This document shows positions 51,124-60,895 of a DNA stretch of 64,000 nucleotides, piece by piece. Numbering within the stretch: the first letter of the stretch is position 1; each line of letters starts with the position of its first letter. Source of the stretch: Microbacterium sp. RU1D (GTDB lineage: Bacteria > Actinomycetota > Actinomycetes > Actinomycetales > Microbacteriaceae); assembly GCF_900156435.1 (NCBI RefSeq), contig NZ_FTPQ01000001.1, positions 1,488,001 to 1,552,000 of the forward strand. Direction: 5' to 3'. The notes beneath the pieces are model-generated. The model did not search any database. It was not told the DNA's origin and worked only from the letters and a program-made list of their open reading frames with translations. A program made the translations under genes and the position numbers.

Positions 51124-51911
51124 TCAGGCGGGCAGCGTCGGGATCGACGCGAGCAATCGTCGGGTATAGGCCGCCTGCGGCTGCAGCAGCACCTTCTCGG
51201 TGGGCCCCTGCTCGACGATGCGGCCGTCCTTCATCACGATCACCTGGTCGCAGACGCTCTGCACCACGCCGATGTCGTGCGAGACGAGCACGAGCGTGAG
51301 CTGCTCCTCGGCGCGCAGGCGCGCGATCAGGCGCAGGATCTGCGCGCGTACGGTGACGTCGAGGGCCGAGAGCGGCTCGTCGCCCACGAGGATGCGCGGG
51401 CGATGCACGATCGCGCGCGCGAGGGCGATGCGCTGTCGCTGACCCCCCGAGAACTCGTGGGGGAAGCGCGTCGCCATCTCGGCGTCGAGCCCGACCTGCT
51501 CGAGCACCTCGCGCACGCGCGCACGACGGTCGCCGTCGATCCCGAGCGCCCACAGCGGTTCGCCGACGATGCGCTCCACGCTCATGCGCGGGTCGAGGGA
51601 GGCGTACGGGTCCTGGAAGACGATGCCCGTCGCCCGTCGCAGCCAGTGCAGCGATCGCGCGGAACCGCGGGCGTCGACGGCGCGGCCCTCCACCTCGACG
51701 CTCCCGGCGCTGGGCACGTCGAGGCCGAGGAGCAGGCGGACGAGCGTCGACTTGCCCGAGCCCGACTCGCCGATGATCCCCACCGCGGATCCGGCCGTGA
51801 CCGACAGGTCGACGTCGACGAGTCCGGCGGTGCGCTCGGCGCGGCCGAAGCCCCGGGTGCGCGGCGTGAGGTAGTCGCGGGAGAGCCCCCGCGCGCGGAT
51901 CAGCGTCTCGC

Positions 51912-51915
<4 letters not shown>
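51124..51915 (-). CDS. Peptide/opine-type ABC transporter ATP-binding protein (DppF-like)
   Basis: A 263-residue ABC ATPase: Walker A GESGSGKS, signature SGGQRQR, Walker [13 protein letters not shown]. It belongs to the oligopeptide/nickel importer group by its C-terminal extension ([17 protein letters not shown]). It is the last gene of a five-gene operon of two ATPases, two permeases and a lipoprotein, with consecutive 4-bp overlaps. The substrate may be a peptide, opine or metal chelate. Confidence 0.88.
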
Positions 51916-52879
<964 letters not shown>

Positions 52880-52883
<4 letters not shown>

Positions 52884-53749
52884 GCGACCACTCCCGGTAC
52901 CGGCGTGCGCGCGGAGGGGGCGCGCTCGGCGAGGGTCGGGTCGGCGGCTTCGCGCAGCGCGTCGCCGAGCAAATTGAGTCCAAGCACGGTGAGGGTGATC
53001 GCCAATCCCGGCCATACGACCGTCAGGGGGTGCACGGCGATGTATGCCTGCAGGTCGCTGAGCAGCACGCCCCAGGAGGGCTGCGTGACCGGAGCGCCGA
53101 AACCGAGGTACGACAGGCCCGCCTCCGCGAGCACGGCGACCGCCATGCCCCACGACAGCTGCACGATGAACACCGGCGCCACGTTCGGCAGCAGATGCCG
53201 GGTGAGGTTCTGCCACGTCGACAGGCCGCCGGCCCGCCCCGCGAGCACGAAGTCGCTGTGCAGCACACGCCGCAGTTCGGGGCGCGTCACGCGGGCGACG
53301 TTGACGCCGAACCCGATGCCCACCGACCAGATCACCACCGCGAGCGACCCGCCCCACACCGCGGAGATCATCATCGCGATGATCAGCACCGGGAACGCCA
53401 CGAGGATGTCGACCAGCACCGCGACGCTCTCGCGGATCCATCGAGTGGTGAGCGCCCCGAGCGCGGCGAGCGCGATGCCGAGGACGGATGCCACGATCCC
53501 CGCGCCGATCGCCACGACGACCGTCGTGCGCGCCCCGGCCATCAGGAGGCTGGCGATGTCGCGTCCGCTGTTGTCGGTGCCGAGGACGTGCGACCACGAG
53601 GGGTCCGCCCACCGGTTCCGCACGTCGACGGCCCCCGGGTCGAACGGCGTCCACACGAGGGAGACGAGGGCGGTCAGCACGACAAGGCCCACGACCAGGA
53701 TGCCGAAACGGCCGGTGCCGATGGCGAGGAGACGTCTCAGGGTGCTCAC
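52880..53749 (-). CDS. Peptide/opine-type ABC transporter permease (DppC-like)
   Basis: A 289-residue permease with one N-terminal helix, a periplasmic loop with HVLGTDNSGRDIASLLMAGAR (the DppC hallmark), and five further helices. The EAA loop is AGGLSTWQNLTRHLLPNVAP. The GTG start overlaps the preceding permease stop. Confidence 0.9.
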
Positions 53750-54696
53750 GCGACCTCCCGCTGTCGGGGGTCGATCAGGCGGTGCACGAGATCGACCACG
53801 AAGCCGATGATCAGCACCACCCCGGTCAGGGCGAGCAGTTCGCCCTGCACCTTCGGCAGGTCGCGCGCCGCGACGTCGGAGACGAGCATGCGGCCCACCC
53901 CGGGCAGGGTGAACAGCTGCTCGATGACCACGGCTCCCACGATGATGCCCGCGATCTGCAGGCCCAGCACCGTGATGACCGACAGTCCGACGTTCGGCAG
54001 GCCATGACTGAGCAGCGCGCGCGTGCGGGTGAGCCCCTTCGCGGCGGCCGTGCGCACGTAGTCCTGACCGAGGGCCTGGAGAGTGGCGCTCCGCACGAAG
54101 CGCAGCAGCATCGCCCCCTCGACGACGCCGATGGTGAGTGCGGGCAGGACGAGGGCGCGTACCGCGGCTGCCGGATCGTTCCACCCGGCGCGTGGGAAGC
54201 CCTGCGGCGGCAGCCACCCGAGCCACACCGCGAAAACGACGACGAGCATCATGCCGGCCCAGACGACCGGGACCGCGGCGAGCGCCTGGGCGCCCACGCT
54301 GAGCGCCGTCCCCCCGGCACGCCGACGGCCGAGCGCCGACAGGACCCCGAACGGGATGCCGACGACCAGCGCCACCGTGAGTGACATCGCCGCGAGCGGT
54401 ACGGTCACCTGCGCCTTGTCGAGCAGCTCGGAAGCCACCGACGTCCCCGTCAGCAGAGAGATGCCGAGGTCGCCGCGGAACAGGCCGCCGATCCAGTCGG
54501 CGTACTGCTGCCAGAGCGGCGCGTTCAGGCCGAGGCTCTCCCGGAGGGCGGCGACCTGCTCCGGGCTCGCCTGCGTCCCCCCGACCAACTGCGCGACATC
54601 GCCTGGGAGCACCCGGAGCGAGAGGAAGATCAGCACGCTGGCCACGGCCAGGCCCAGCACGAGCAGGCCCAGCCGTGTCAGCGTGTAGCGGATCAC
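53746..54696 (-). CDS. Peptide/opine-type ABC transporter permease (DppB-like)
   Basis: A 316-residue permease starting RYTLTRLGLLVLGLAVASVL, with six helices and the loop AAAKGLTRTRALLSHGLPN (EAA region). LFTLPGVGRMLVSDVAARDL is the DppB-type end. It heterodimerises with the next permease to form the translocation path. Confidence 0.9.
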   Translation of the reverse strand: MIRYTLTRLGLLVLGLAVASVLIFLSLRVLPGDVAQLVGGTQASPEQVAALRESLGLNAPLWQQYADWIGGLFRGDLGISLLTGTSVASELLDKAQVTVPLAAMSLTVALVVGIPFGVLSALGRRRAGGTALSVGAQALAAVPVVWAGMMLVVVFAVWLGWLPPQGFPRAGWNDPAAAVRALVLPALTIGVVEGAMLLRFVRSATLQALGQDYVRTAAAKGLTRTRALLSHGLPNVGLSVITVLGLQIAGIIVGAVVIEQLFTLPGVGRMLVSDVAARDLPKVQGELLALTGVVLIIGFVVDLVHRLIDPRQREVA

Positions 54697-56204
54697 TCCG
54701 CCGCGACCGTCACGCCCGCGAGCGGCAGACGCACGTTGAGCGAGTTCTTCGGGAAGCCCGCGACGTCGTTCGCGATCGCGGTGCGCGGGGTCGAGAGGAA
54801 CAGCCAGTCGGCGGCATCCTCGTCGTCCACGATGCGGGCGGCCTCGGCGAGCAGGTCGGAGGACTGCTGCTCGTCGGTGGTCGCGAGCGCCTGGGCGTAC
54901 AGGCTCTGCACCTCGGGGTTGTCGTAGCCGAAGTAATACGAGGGGTTGGCCCAGTTGCCGAAGTCGCGCGCCTCGACGTGGCGCACGAAGCTCAGGTCGT
55001 AGTCGTGATTGGTGTAGACGTCGGTCAGCCAGGTGGAGAAGTCCACCTGGTCGACCTTCAGCGTCACGCCCACGTCGGCGAACGACGACACGAGGAACGT
55101 CGCGAGCGTGCCGGGGTAGACGTTGGGGATGGTCAACGTCAGGTCGAGGTTCTCGGCGCCGGCCTCGGCGAGCAGTTCGCGCGCGCGGTCGGGGTTGTAC
55201 GAGATGCTGCCGGTGAGGTCTTCGTATCCCGGGTCGAGCGGGGGGATCGGACCGTTCAGCGGCTGCGCGGTGATGAGGGTCTCGGCGAGGGCGCTGTGGT
55301 CGATCGCGAGCCGCAGCGCTTCGCGCACGCGCTGGTCGCTCAGCGGTGCCTTCGCGTTGTTGAAGGCGAGGGTGCCCTTATCGGTGGTCAGGCCCGATTC
55401 GATCGTGAAGTCCCCGGTGCCCTCGATCTGGCTCTGCAGCTCGGGGTCGATCTCCAAGGCCACGTCGATGTCTCCGCTGACGGCGGCGTTCGTGGCGGCG
55501 CTCTGGTCGGGGATGTAGTCGAGGACCACCTCGGCGACACCGGCCTTCTCGCCCCAGTACTCGTCGTACCGGGCGAGCGTCAGGCTCTGGCCGGTGTTCC
55601 AGCTCTCCACGCGGAACGGACCCGTGCCGTTGGCCGACGTCTGGAAGTTCGTCGTGTCGCCGTTCTTGAAGACGAGCCCGGCGCGACCGGTGAGGGCGAA
55701 CAGGAAGTCGATGTTCGGCTGCGCGAGCGTGACGACGACGGTCGTCGCATCCGGGGAGGCGATGGAGGCGACGCCGGCGAGGTCGGCGCTGTTCTGGATG
55801 GTCGCGTCGTCCTTGGCGGTCTGCAGCGAGGTCACGACGTCGTCGGCGGTGAGCGCGCTGCCGTCGTGGAAGGTCACGCCCTCGCGCAGGGTGAAGGTGT
55901 AGGTGAGCCCGTCGGGCGAGACCTCCCACGCCGTGGCGAGGGCGGGCACGATCGCGTTGTCCTGGTCGCCGTCGCGGGTGACGAGGCCCTGATAGACGTT
56001 GTCGATGAGCGCCTGCTCCAACGAAGCGCCGCTGGTGTGGCGGATGTCGAGATTCGACGGCTCGAGAGACAGGCGCACGGTGAGGGTGGCGTTCGGGTCG
56101 GGGTCGCCCGTGGGTCCGGGCGAGGCGGTGGGCCCGGTGCACGAAGTGAGCATGAGGGCTCCGATCAGGAGCGTGCTCGTGGCGAGGGCGGTGCGGCGCA
56201 GCAT
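54693..56204 (-). CDS. ABC transporter substrate-binding lipoprotein (family 5)
   Basis: A 503-residue SBP_bac_5 protein. The first 22 residues form a lipoprotein signal with the lipobox LTSC; a Thr/Pro/Gly-rich linker (TGPTASPGPTGDPDPN) leads to the binding domain with TFTLREGVTFHDGSALTADD, GTGPFRVESWNTGQSL and VREALRLAIDHSAL. It is the first gene of the importer operon, preceded by AAAGGA. The ligand is not deducible; SBP5 proteins bind peptides, opines, metals or oligosaccharides. Confidence 0.9.
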   Translation of the reverse strand: MLRRTALATSTLLIGALMLTSCTGPTASPGPTGDPDPNATLTVRLSLEPSNLDIRHTSGASLEQALIDNVYQGLVTRDGDQDNAIVPALATAWEVSPDGLTYTFTLREGVTFHDGSALTADDVVTSLQTAKDDATIQNSADLAGVASIASPDATTVVVTLAQPNIDFLFALTGRAGLVFKNGDTTNFQTSANGTGPFRVESWNTGQSLTLARYDEYWGEKAGVAEVVLDYIPDQSAATNAAVSGDIDVALEIDPELQSQIEGTGDFTIESGLTTDKGTLAFNNAKAPLSDQRVREALRLAIDHSALAETLITAQPLNGPIPPLDPGYEDLTGSISYNPDRARELLAEAGAENLDLTLTIPNVYPGTLATFLVSSFADVGVTLKVDQVDFSTWLTDVYTNHDYDLSFVRHVEARDFGNWANPSYYFGYDNPEVQSLYAQALATTDEQQSSDLLAEAARIVDDEDAADWLFLSTPRTAIANDVAGFPKNSLNVRLPLAGVTVAAE

Positions 56205-56359
56205 TGCGGGGTGTCCTTTCGCAGGCCGAGGGCATCCGAGTGCTGTGGATGCCGTGCAGGAGTGCCAACAGCCTACTTTCACCCGCATTCCCTCACCGCC
56301 GCGTGTGACGGTGCGCGACGTCGTATGACATCGCGTGCCGGCGCGTCGGTAGGAATGCC

Positions 56360-57310
56360 TCAGAGTGCGGTGTCGGTGACCACCTCGCGGACGAGGGCGG
56401 CGAGGGCGGCGGGGTCCTCCTCCTGCGCATTGTGGCCGGTCGAGAGGGTGCGGACGTCTGCTCCAAGCACCCGACGGCGCAGTTCGTCGGCATCCGCCGC
56501 CGTGACGAAACCGCGCTCGCCGCGGACGAGGGTCACCGGTGCCTCGACCTGTGCCAGGTCGTCCCAGCCCGTGCTCGCGAGCACCGCGCGGACGGCATCC
56601 GGAGGGGTGGGGTCGGCGGCTGGGTGCGCGGCCGTGTCGTCCTGGGCCGCGTTCGCGGCGGCGGCGGCGAGGTGCGCGAAGTGGTGCTTCCACTCGACGC
56701 GTCCGTCCTCGCGCACGCGCGAGTTGAGGAAGACGCCGCGCGCGGCGGCCTCGGGGGAGCCCCCGAGCCCGAACGACAGGGCCCGCTCCACCAACTCGTC
56801 GCGCGTCGCCCAGTCGGTCGGCCCCGCGAAGAACGCGCGGATCTGGGCCGGCCCGGCACTCGGGTCGACGCCGGGCGTGATGTCGACCACGACCAGTCGT
56901 GACACCAGGTCGGGACGGGATGCCGCGACGGCCGCCGCCGTGAGACCGCCGAGCGAGTGGCCGACCAGCACCTGCGGGCCCGCGGCCCACGTCTGGAGGG
57001 CGCTCACCACGTCGGGGGCGAGGACGCGCGCGACGTAGGCGGCGTCGTCGCGCCAGGACGAGTCGCCGTGACCCGGCAGATCGAGCGCGAGCGCCGGGAG
57101 CCCGAGGTGCAGCAGGGTCGTGTCCCACGTGTGCGCGTTGAGCCCCGCGCCGTGCAACAGCGTCACCGCCGGGGGAGCGTCGCCCCACCGCAGCCCGCTG
57201 AGTCGGCGGCCGTCCGCGAGCGAGAGATCGACGCGCGAGACGGTCGGGACGGGGGCGCCGAGGGCGGCGGCCTGGGCGGGGAGGAAGGAGAACTCGTCGA
57301 GCTCGGGCAT
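56360..57310 (-). CDS. Alpha/beta hydrolase
   Basis: A 316-residue alpha/beta hydrolase: the oxyanion HGAGLNAHTWD, nucleophile VGHSLGGLTAAAV, an acid in VTLVRGERGFVTAADAD and the late histidine in STGHNAQEEDP. Esterase, lipase or haloperoxidase-like activity is possible. I chose the start at MPELDEF (57310). It is divergent from the AhpD-like gene. Confidence 0.78.
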   Translation of the reverse strand: MPELDEFSFLPAQAAALGAPVPTVSRVDLSLADGRRLSGLRWGDAPPAVTLLHGAGLNAHTWDTTLLHLGLPALALDLPGHGDSSWRDDAAYVARVLAPDVVSALQTWAAGPQVLVGHSLGGLTAAAVAASRPDLVSRLVVVDITPGVDPSAGPAQIRAFFAGPTDWATRDELVERALSFGLGGSPEAAARGVFLNSRVREDGRVEWKHHFAHLAAAAANAAQDDTAAHPAADPTPPDAVRAVLASTGWDDLAQVEAPVTLVRGERGFVTAADADELRRRVLGADVRTLSTGHNAQEEDPAALAALVREVVTDTAL

Positions 57311-57469
57311 GGCATCCAGCCTGTCATCCGGCGTCCGGATATCGCCACCGCGTCGCCGCGCGGCGTCACCACGCACCGTGTTCTTCGTCGGTGCCCTCGA
57401 GGCGATCGCCCGCGGAACGGATGCCGAGGCGTCGTCGAGCGTTCCCGCGCCGCTCCTCCGGCGCGGTCC

Positions 57470-57475
57470 TAGGCT
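57470..57475 (+). promoter_or_regulatory. -10 hexamer for leaderless AhpD-like gene
   Basis: TAGGCT ends six bases before the ATG at 57482. No ribosome binding site precedes the start. Confidence 0.45.
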
Positions 57476-57481
57476 GTCGCC

Positions 57482-58066
57482 ATGGGCGAGGAACGGCGTG
57501 TGCACCTGTCGAGGTCGGCTCCCGAGGCGTACGCGGCGCTGCGCGCCTTCTCCACGACGGTGGGCCGGCTGGCCACCGACGCGGGGATCGACGCGCGGTT
57601 GCGCGAGATCGTCCAGATCCACGCGTCGCAACTGAACGGCTGCGCCTACTGCGTGCGCGTGCACGTCGACGGCGCGGTAAAGGCGGGCCTGGATGCCGAC
57701 GTGATCGCCCAGATCGCGACCTGGCGCGAATCCGGGGTGTTCGACGAGCGCGAGCGCGCGGCGCTCGAGCTGACGGAATCGTTCACGTTCATCCACGAGG
57801 AAGGCATCCCCGACGAGGTGTACGACCAGGCGGGCGGCATCCTGAGCGAGGCCGAGTACGTCGCGCTCAGCTGGGTGCTCGTGGCCATCAACGCCTTCAA
57901 CCGCGTCGCCATCGCGGGTCGCTACCCGGTTCCGCCGCGCGGCACGGCGCCGGCCGTCATCGCGACGGATGCGGCCCCTGCCGCGGCCGTCATCGCGACG
58001 GATGCGGCCCCTGCAGCGACGACGGCCCCTCGCACCCCGCACGTGCACGCGGACGGCACCGCGTGA
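57482..58066 (+). CDS. Carboxymuconolactone decarboxylase/AhpD-like protein
   Basis: A 194-residue protein with the alkylhydroperoxidase core LNGCAYCVRVHVDGAVKAG, where the CxxC pair (CAYC) is the redox centre, and a C-terminal helix (YVALSWVLVAINAFNRVAI). Members reduce peroxides or repair stalled thioredoxin-like systems. The last 30 residues are an Ala/Thr/Pro-rich tail with an exact duplication (VIATDAAPAA twice). The stop overlaps the phosphatase gene. Confidence 0.83.
   Translation: MGEERRVHLSRSAPEAYAALRAFSTTVGRLATDAGIDARLREIVQIHASQLNGCAYCVRVHVDGAVKAGLDADVIAQIATWRESGVFDERERAALELTESFTFIHEEGIPDEVYDQAGGILSEAEYVALSWVLVAINAFNRVAIAGRYPVPPRGTAPAVIATDAAPAAAVIATDAAPAATTAPRTPHVHADGTA
57953..58017. 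repeat. 33-bp tandem duplication in the AhpD-like gene tail
   Basis: GCCGTCATCGCGACGGATGC begins at 57953 and again at 57986. The unit encodes VIATDAAPAAA and extends the C-terminus without changing frame. Confidence 0.8.
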
Positions 58067-58776
58067 GCGGGTCGCTGGTGTCGGGCGCGGTCAACTTCCG
58101 CGACGTCGGGGGCCTCCCCGCGGGCGGGAGCCGTACCCGGGAGGGCGTGCTGTTCCGCTCGGGCAATCTCGTCGCGGTCGACGACGACGGCATCGACACG
58201 CTCCGCTCGATGGGCCTCCGCCGGGTCGTCGACCTTCGCGACGAGAGCGAGCTCGCGCACGACCCCAGCCGGCTCGACGACCTGCCGGTGCAGGTGCAGC
58301 ACGAGCCCCTCTTCCTCGGGTCGGTGGCGTCGTTCTTCGCGCGCGACCTGAGCCTGGAGCAGCTCTACGCCGAGATCGCCGACGCCTCCGCCGAGCGCGT
58401 CGTCTCGGCCATCCGCGGCATCCTGGTGGATCAGCCCGTGCTCGTGCACTGCACCATCGGCAAGGACCGCACCGGGGTGACGGTGGGTATCGCGCTCGCC
58501 GCGGCGGGGGTCGACCCCGAGGCGGTCGTCGCGGACTACGCGCGGACCGAGGCTCTTCTCCCCGCCGGCCGCAACGCGCGCGTGCTCGCCGCCATCCGCG
58601 CGCTGCACCCCGAGAACGTCCACGCCGAGGATCTGGCGACCCGCTCGCCCGCGCGGGCCATGCGCGCCCTGCTGACGCACCTCGACGACACCTACGGGTC
58701 CGCGGCCGGATATCTGTGCGCCCACGGCATGACGGATGCCGAGATCGAGCACCTGCGCGAGGTGCTGGTGGAGTGA
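58063..58776 (+). CDS. Tyrosine-protein phosphatase (MptpB/Siw14-like)
   Basis: A 237-residue phosphatase. NFRDVGGLPAGGSRTREGVL is the N-terminal mark of the PtpB-type group, and the CX5R loop is HCTIGKDRTG (C130, R136), with Lys-Asp typical of enzymes active on phosphoinositides as well as phosphotyrosine. GTG 58063 overlaps the AhpD-like stop, so the two are [12 protein letters not shown]. Confidence 0.88.
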   Translation: MSGSLVSGAVNFRDVGGLPAGGSRTREGVLFRSGNLVAVDDDGIDTLRSMGLRRVVDLRDESELAHDPSRLDDLPVQVQHEPLFLGSVASFFARDLSLEQLYAEIADASAERVVSAIRGILVDQPVLVHCTIGKDRTGVTVGIALAAAGVDPEAVVADYARTEALLPAGRNARVLAAIRALHPENVHAEDLATRSPARAMRALLTHLDDTYGSAAGYLCAHGMTDAEIEHLREVLVE

Positions 58777-58804
58777 TCCACGCGTGGACCACCAGCACGA
58801 ACAC

Positions 58805-58835
58805 AGGTTAGGCAACCCTACGTCGGGGGTATACT
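58805..58835 (+). promoter_or_regulatory. DtxR/IdeR-type iron box over the SIP gene promoter
   Basis: AGGTTAGGCAACCCTA (58805-58820) matches the centre and right half of the IdeR/DtxR consensus. The -10 TATACT (58830-58835) follows nine bases later, and the ATG is ten bases beyond that. A repressor on the box would occupy the -35 region, so the gene should be induced when iron is low. Confidence 0.65.
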
Positions 58836-58845
58836 CGACCTCATC

Positions 58846-59310
58846 ATGCCCACCTCCTCCGAGCACAACGACGCCGCCTGCCGCGCGTCGCGGCACACCC
58901 GCGTGCAGCACCTCGTGACCGCCGACGAGACCTCTCTCGCCGAGCTCGAGACGCTGCTCGCGACGCTGCCCATCTGCTCGACCGGGCGCGTGTTCATCGA
59001 GGTCCCCGACGCCTCGTGGATCGGCCGCGTCGCCGCGCCCGCGCGCATGACCATCGCGTGGCTCGACCGTTCGCGCCGCGGCGGCGCCCCCGGCACGGGT
59101 CGCGCCTGCGCCCCGGGCCAGGCTCTCGCGCGCGCCGTCTCGGGGTGGGCGGGCGAGATGCTCTGCTGCGACGACGACGCGACCCGCGTCATCCTGCTCG
59201 GGGGCTACCTCGGCACCGCCGAGATCGTCGACGACCTCGTCTCGCGTCACGGTGTCGAGCCGCTCGCGATCCACACCCCCGAGCGTTTCGGCCTCGCGAC
59301 CGCCCGCTGA
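58846..59310 (+). CDS. SIP-domain protein (siderophore-interacting protein C-terminal domain only)
   Basis: A 154-residue protein equivalent to the C-terminal NAD(P)H-binding domain of siderophore-interacting ferric reductases: VTADETSLAELETLLATLP at the start of the domain, RVFIEVPDASW, and ILLGGYLGTAEIVDDLVSRHG at the end. The N-terminal FAD domain is missing, so it cannot be a complete flavoreductase; it may bind a nucleotide or pair with another subunit. The iron box in front supports a role in iron acquisition. Confidence 0.78.
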   Translation: MPTSSEHNDAACRASRHTRVQHLVTADETSLAELETLLATLPICSTGRVFIEVPDASWIGRVAAPARMTIAWLDRSRRGGAPGTGRACAPGQALARAVSGWAGEMLCCDDDATRVILLGGYLGTAEIVDDLVSRHGVEPLAIHTPERFGLATAR

Positions 59311-59345
59311 CGCCCCGCCCGCGCCCGCGCCCCCGCATCCTCGAC

Positions 59346-59406
59346 GTCGAGTGTCCGGAACACGCCACGGGCGGGTTCGCCCCGGCGGCGTGTCCTGGAC
59401 ACTCGA
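59346..59406. repeat. Dispersed palindromic element, copy 2
   Basis: GTCGAGTGTCC at the left end and GGACACTCGA at the right, with inner CACGCC and GGCGTGTC arms. Same family as 10266-10327. Confidence 0.75.
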
Positions 59407-59463
59407 TGGGGACTCGCCGTGCCGGGGACCGTCGCGGGTTGCGGCGCCGCGCGTACCCACGGG

Positions 59464-59524
59464 GTCGAGTGTCCGGGAAACGCCGAGTGCCGGACGCCCG
59501 AGCGGCATGTCTTGGACACTCGAC
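59464..59524. repeat. Dispersed palindromic element, copy 3
   Basis: A second unit in the same gap, bounded by GTCGAGTGTCC and GGACACTCGAC, with weaker inner arms (AACGCC, GGCATGTC). The two units are separated by 57 bases. No gene is visible in 59311-59565. Confidence 0.75.
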
Positions 59525-59565
59525 GTGAGCGAGGCGGGGTCGCGCGGGAGAGAGGGGCGCGCGCG

Positions 59566-60021
59566 TCAGGTGCCGCGGGGCACGTAATTGCCTTCGATGA
59601 GCCCCGCCTCGACCTCGAAGCGGTTGCGCAGCGGATCGCGGCCCGCGAGCGCGTACAGCAGCGGCATGAGGAAGCCGTAGCGGCGCCACTGGCGGCGATG
59701 AACGGCCTCGTGCCCGAGGACCACGTCGGTGGGTCGGTCGTCGCCGGTCAGGAAGCATCCGCCGACGCACACGCCGCCGCGGGGGAAGGCCCAGGCCGGG
59801 AGGCCGCGGAACACCCAGAGACCCTGGCGCTTCTCGACGCGCCCGGTGCTCCAGATCGACCCCCAGACCCAACCCACGGTGCACCCGTACCAGTAGCCGA
59901 CGCGACTGATCGGGGAGTCGAGCAGAAAGCCGGGGATGAACCGATCGAGACGGCGGCCGCGGGCGACCGCACGGTCGGCGCGCTCGCGCCAGTCGGACGG
60001 CGGGCGGGGGATCGGGCTCAC
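59566..60021 (-). CDS. Small HEXXH-containing protein (annotated elsewhere as Fe-S oxidoreductase)
   Basis: A 151-residue protein of a family I recall from related actinobacteria under the doubtful label Fe-S oxidoreductase. It has FPRGGVCVGGCFLTG (two cysteines only, not enough for a cluster by itself), then LGHEAVHRRQWRRYG, in which HEAVH fits an HEXXH metal site, and GRDPLRNRFEVEAGL. A membrane-associated metalloprotease-like or metal-binding role is as plausible as the label. The GTG start overlaps the arginase stop. Confidence 0.65.
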   Translation of the reverse strand: MSPIPRPPSDWRERADRAVARGRRLDRFIPGFLLDSPISRVGYWYGCTVGWVWGSIWSTGRVEKRQGLWVFRGLPAWAFPRGGVCVGGCFLTGDDRPTDVVLGHEAVHRRQWRRYGFLMPLLYALAGRDPLRNRFEVEAGLIEGNYVPRGT

Positions 60022-60830
60022 GCGAGCGCCCCGATCAGGCGGAGGATGGTGCCGAGGTCGTCGACGGCCGCCGCGGGGGACGCGGGGGAGAACTCGGTCA
60101 GTGTGGCGCCCGCCAGCGGAAGACGCTCGCGGAGGCGGCGGATGGATGCCACGACATCGGACGTCCGCGCACCGAAGGGCTCGGCGAGCGCGACGCCCGT
60201 CATCTCCGAGGGGTCGAGCACGTCCAGGTCGACGTGCACGTAGACCCGCGCAGCGCCGGTCGCGAGGACGGCGTCGGCGAGGACGTCGGGATCGGCCAGG
60301 TCGGCTGGAGCGACGACGCGGACGTTGTGCTCGGTGATGAACCGCTGCTCCTCGGCATCCAGGGCGCGGGTGCCCGCGAGGATGAGGCGGGAGGGGGCGA
60401 GTCCGGGCTCCAGGCGGTGGACGGCCTCGCCCTCGCCCGCGATGGCGCGCAGCACCATGCCGTGGAAGGCTCCGCTGGGGGAGGAGTCGGGGGTGTGGAG
60501 ATCGGCGTGCGCGTCGATCCACACCACGGCGAGATCGTCTGCCGCGACGGCCGACACGGCGCCCAGCGCGACGCCGCAGTCGCCCCCGATCACGATCGCG
60601 GGGTCGTCGGCGCTGCGCACGGCCTCCTCGATGCGTTCGCGCATGCGTACGAGCGCGCTGAGACGGTGGACCCGCGTGCCCTGCGCGTCGCCGGCCTCGG
60701 TCGGTGCGGCCAGCACCGTGGTCGAGGTGCGGGGGAGATCGCCGGCGATGGCCTCGGCCCCGTCGATCAGCTGCATCGCGCGCGACGACGACGAGCCCTG
60801 CCACTGCGGGGCGACGATGAATCGGGCCAT
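60018..60830 (-). CDS. Arginase/agmatinase-family protein
   Basis: A 270-residue ureohydrolase-fold protein. The metal ligands appear in GGDCG (82-86), DAHAD (106-110) with the following HTP, and HVDLDVLDP near residue 200. Substrates of the family include arginine, agmatine, guanidinobutyrate and formiminoglutamate; the sequence alone does not decide. It is followed by the HEXXH gene in an overlapping arrangement. Confidence 0.85.
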   Translation of the reverse strand: MARFIVAPQWQGSSSSRAMQLIDGAEAIAGDLPRTSTTVLAAPTEAGDAQGTRVHRLSALVRMRERIEEAVRSADDPAIVIGGDCGVALGAVSAVAADDLAVVWIDAHADLHTPDSSPSGAFHGMVLRAIAGEGEAVHRLEPGLAPSRLILAGTRALDAEEQRFITEHNVRVVAPADLADPDVLADAVLATGAARVYVHVDLDVLDPSEMTGVALAEPFGARTSDVVASIRRLRERLPLAGATLTEFSPASPAAAVDDLGTILRLIGALA

Positions 60831-60895
60831 GGGGTGTCCTCGCCGGGAGACGGGAGCGCGCCGCCCGGTGGACGGACGGCGCGCTCAGGAGTCGA

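Noticed and set aside
56360..58048. Minus-strand open frame extending the hydrolase gene by 246 codons upstream
   Set aside because: The extension is antisense to the AhpD-like gene. The alpha/beta hydrolase fold begins at residue 1 of the shorter form starting at 57310.
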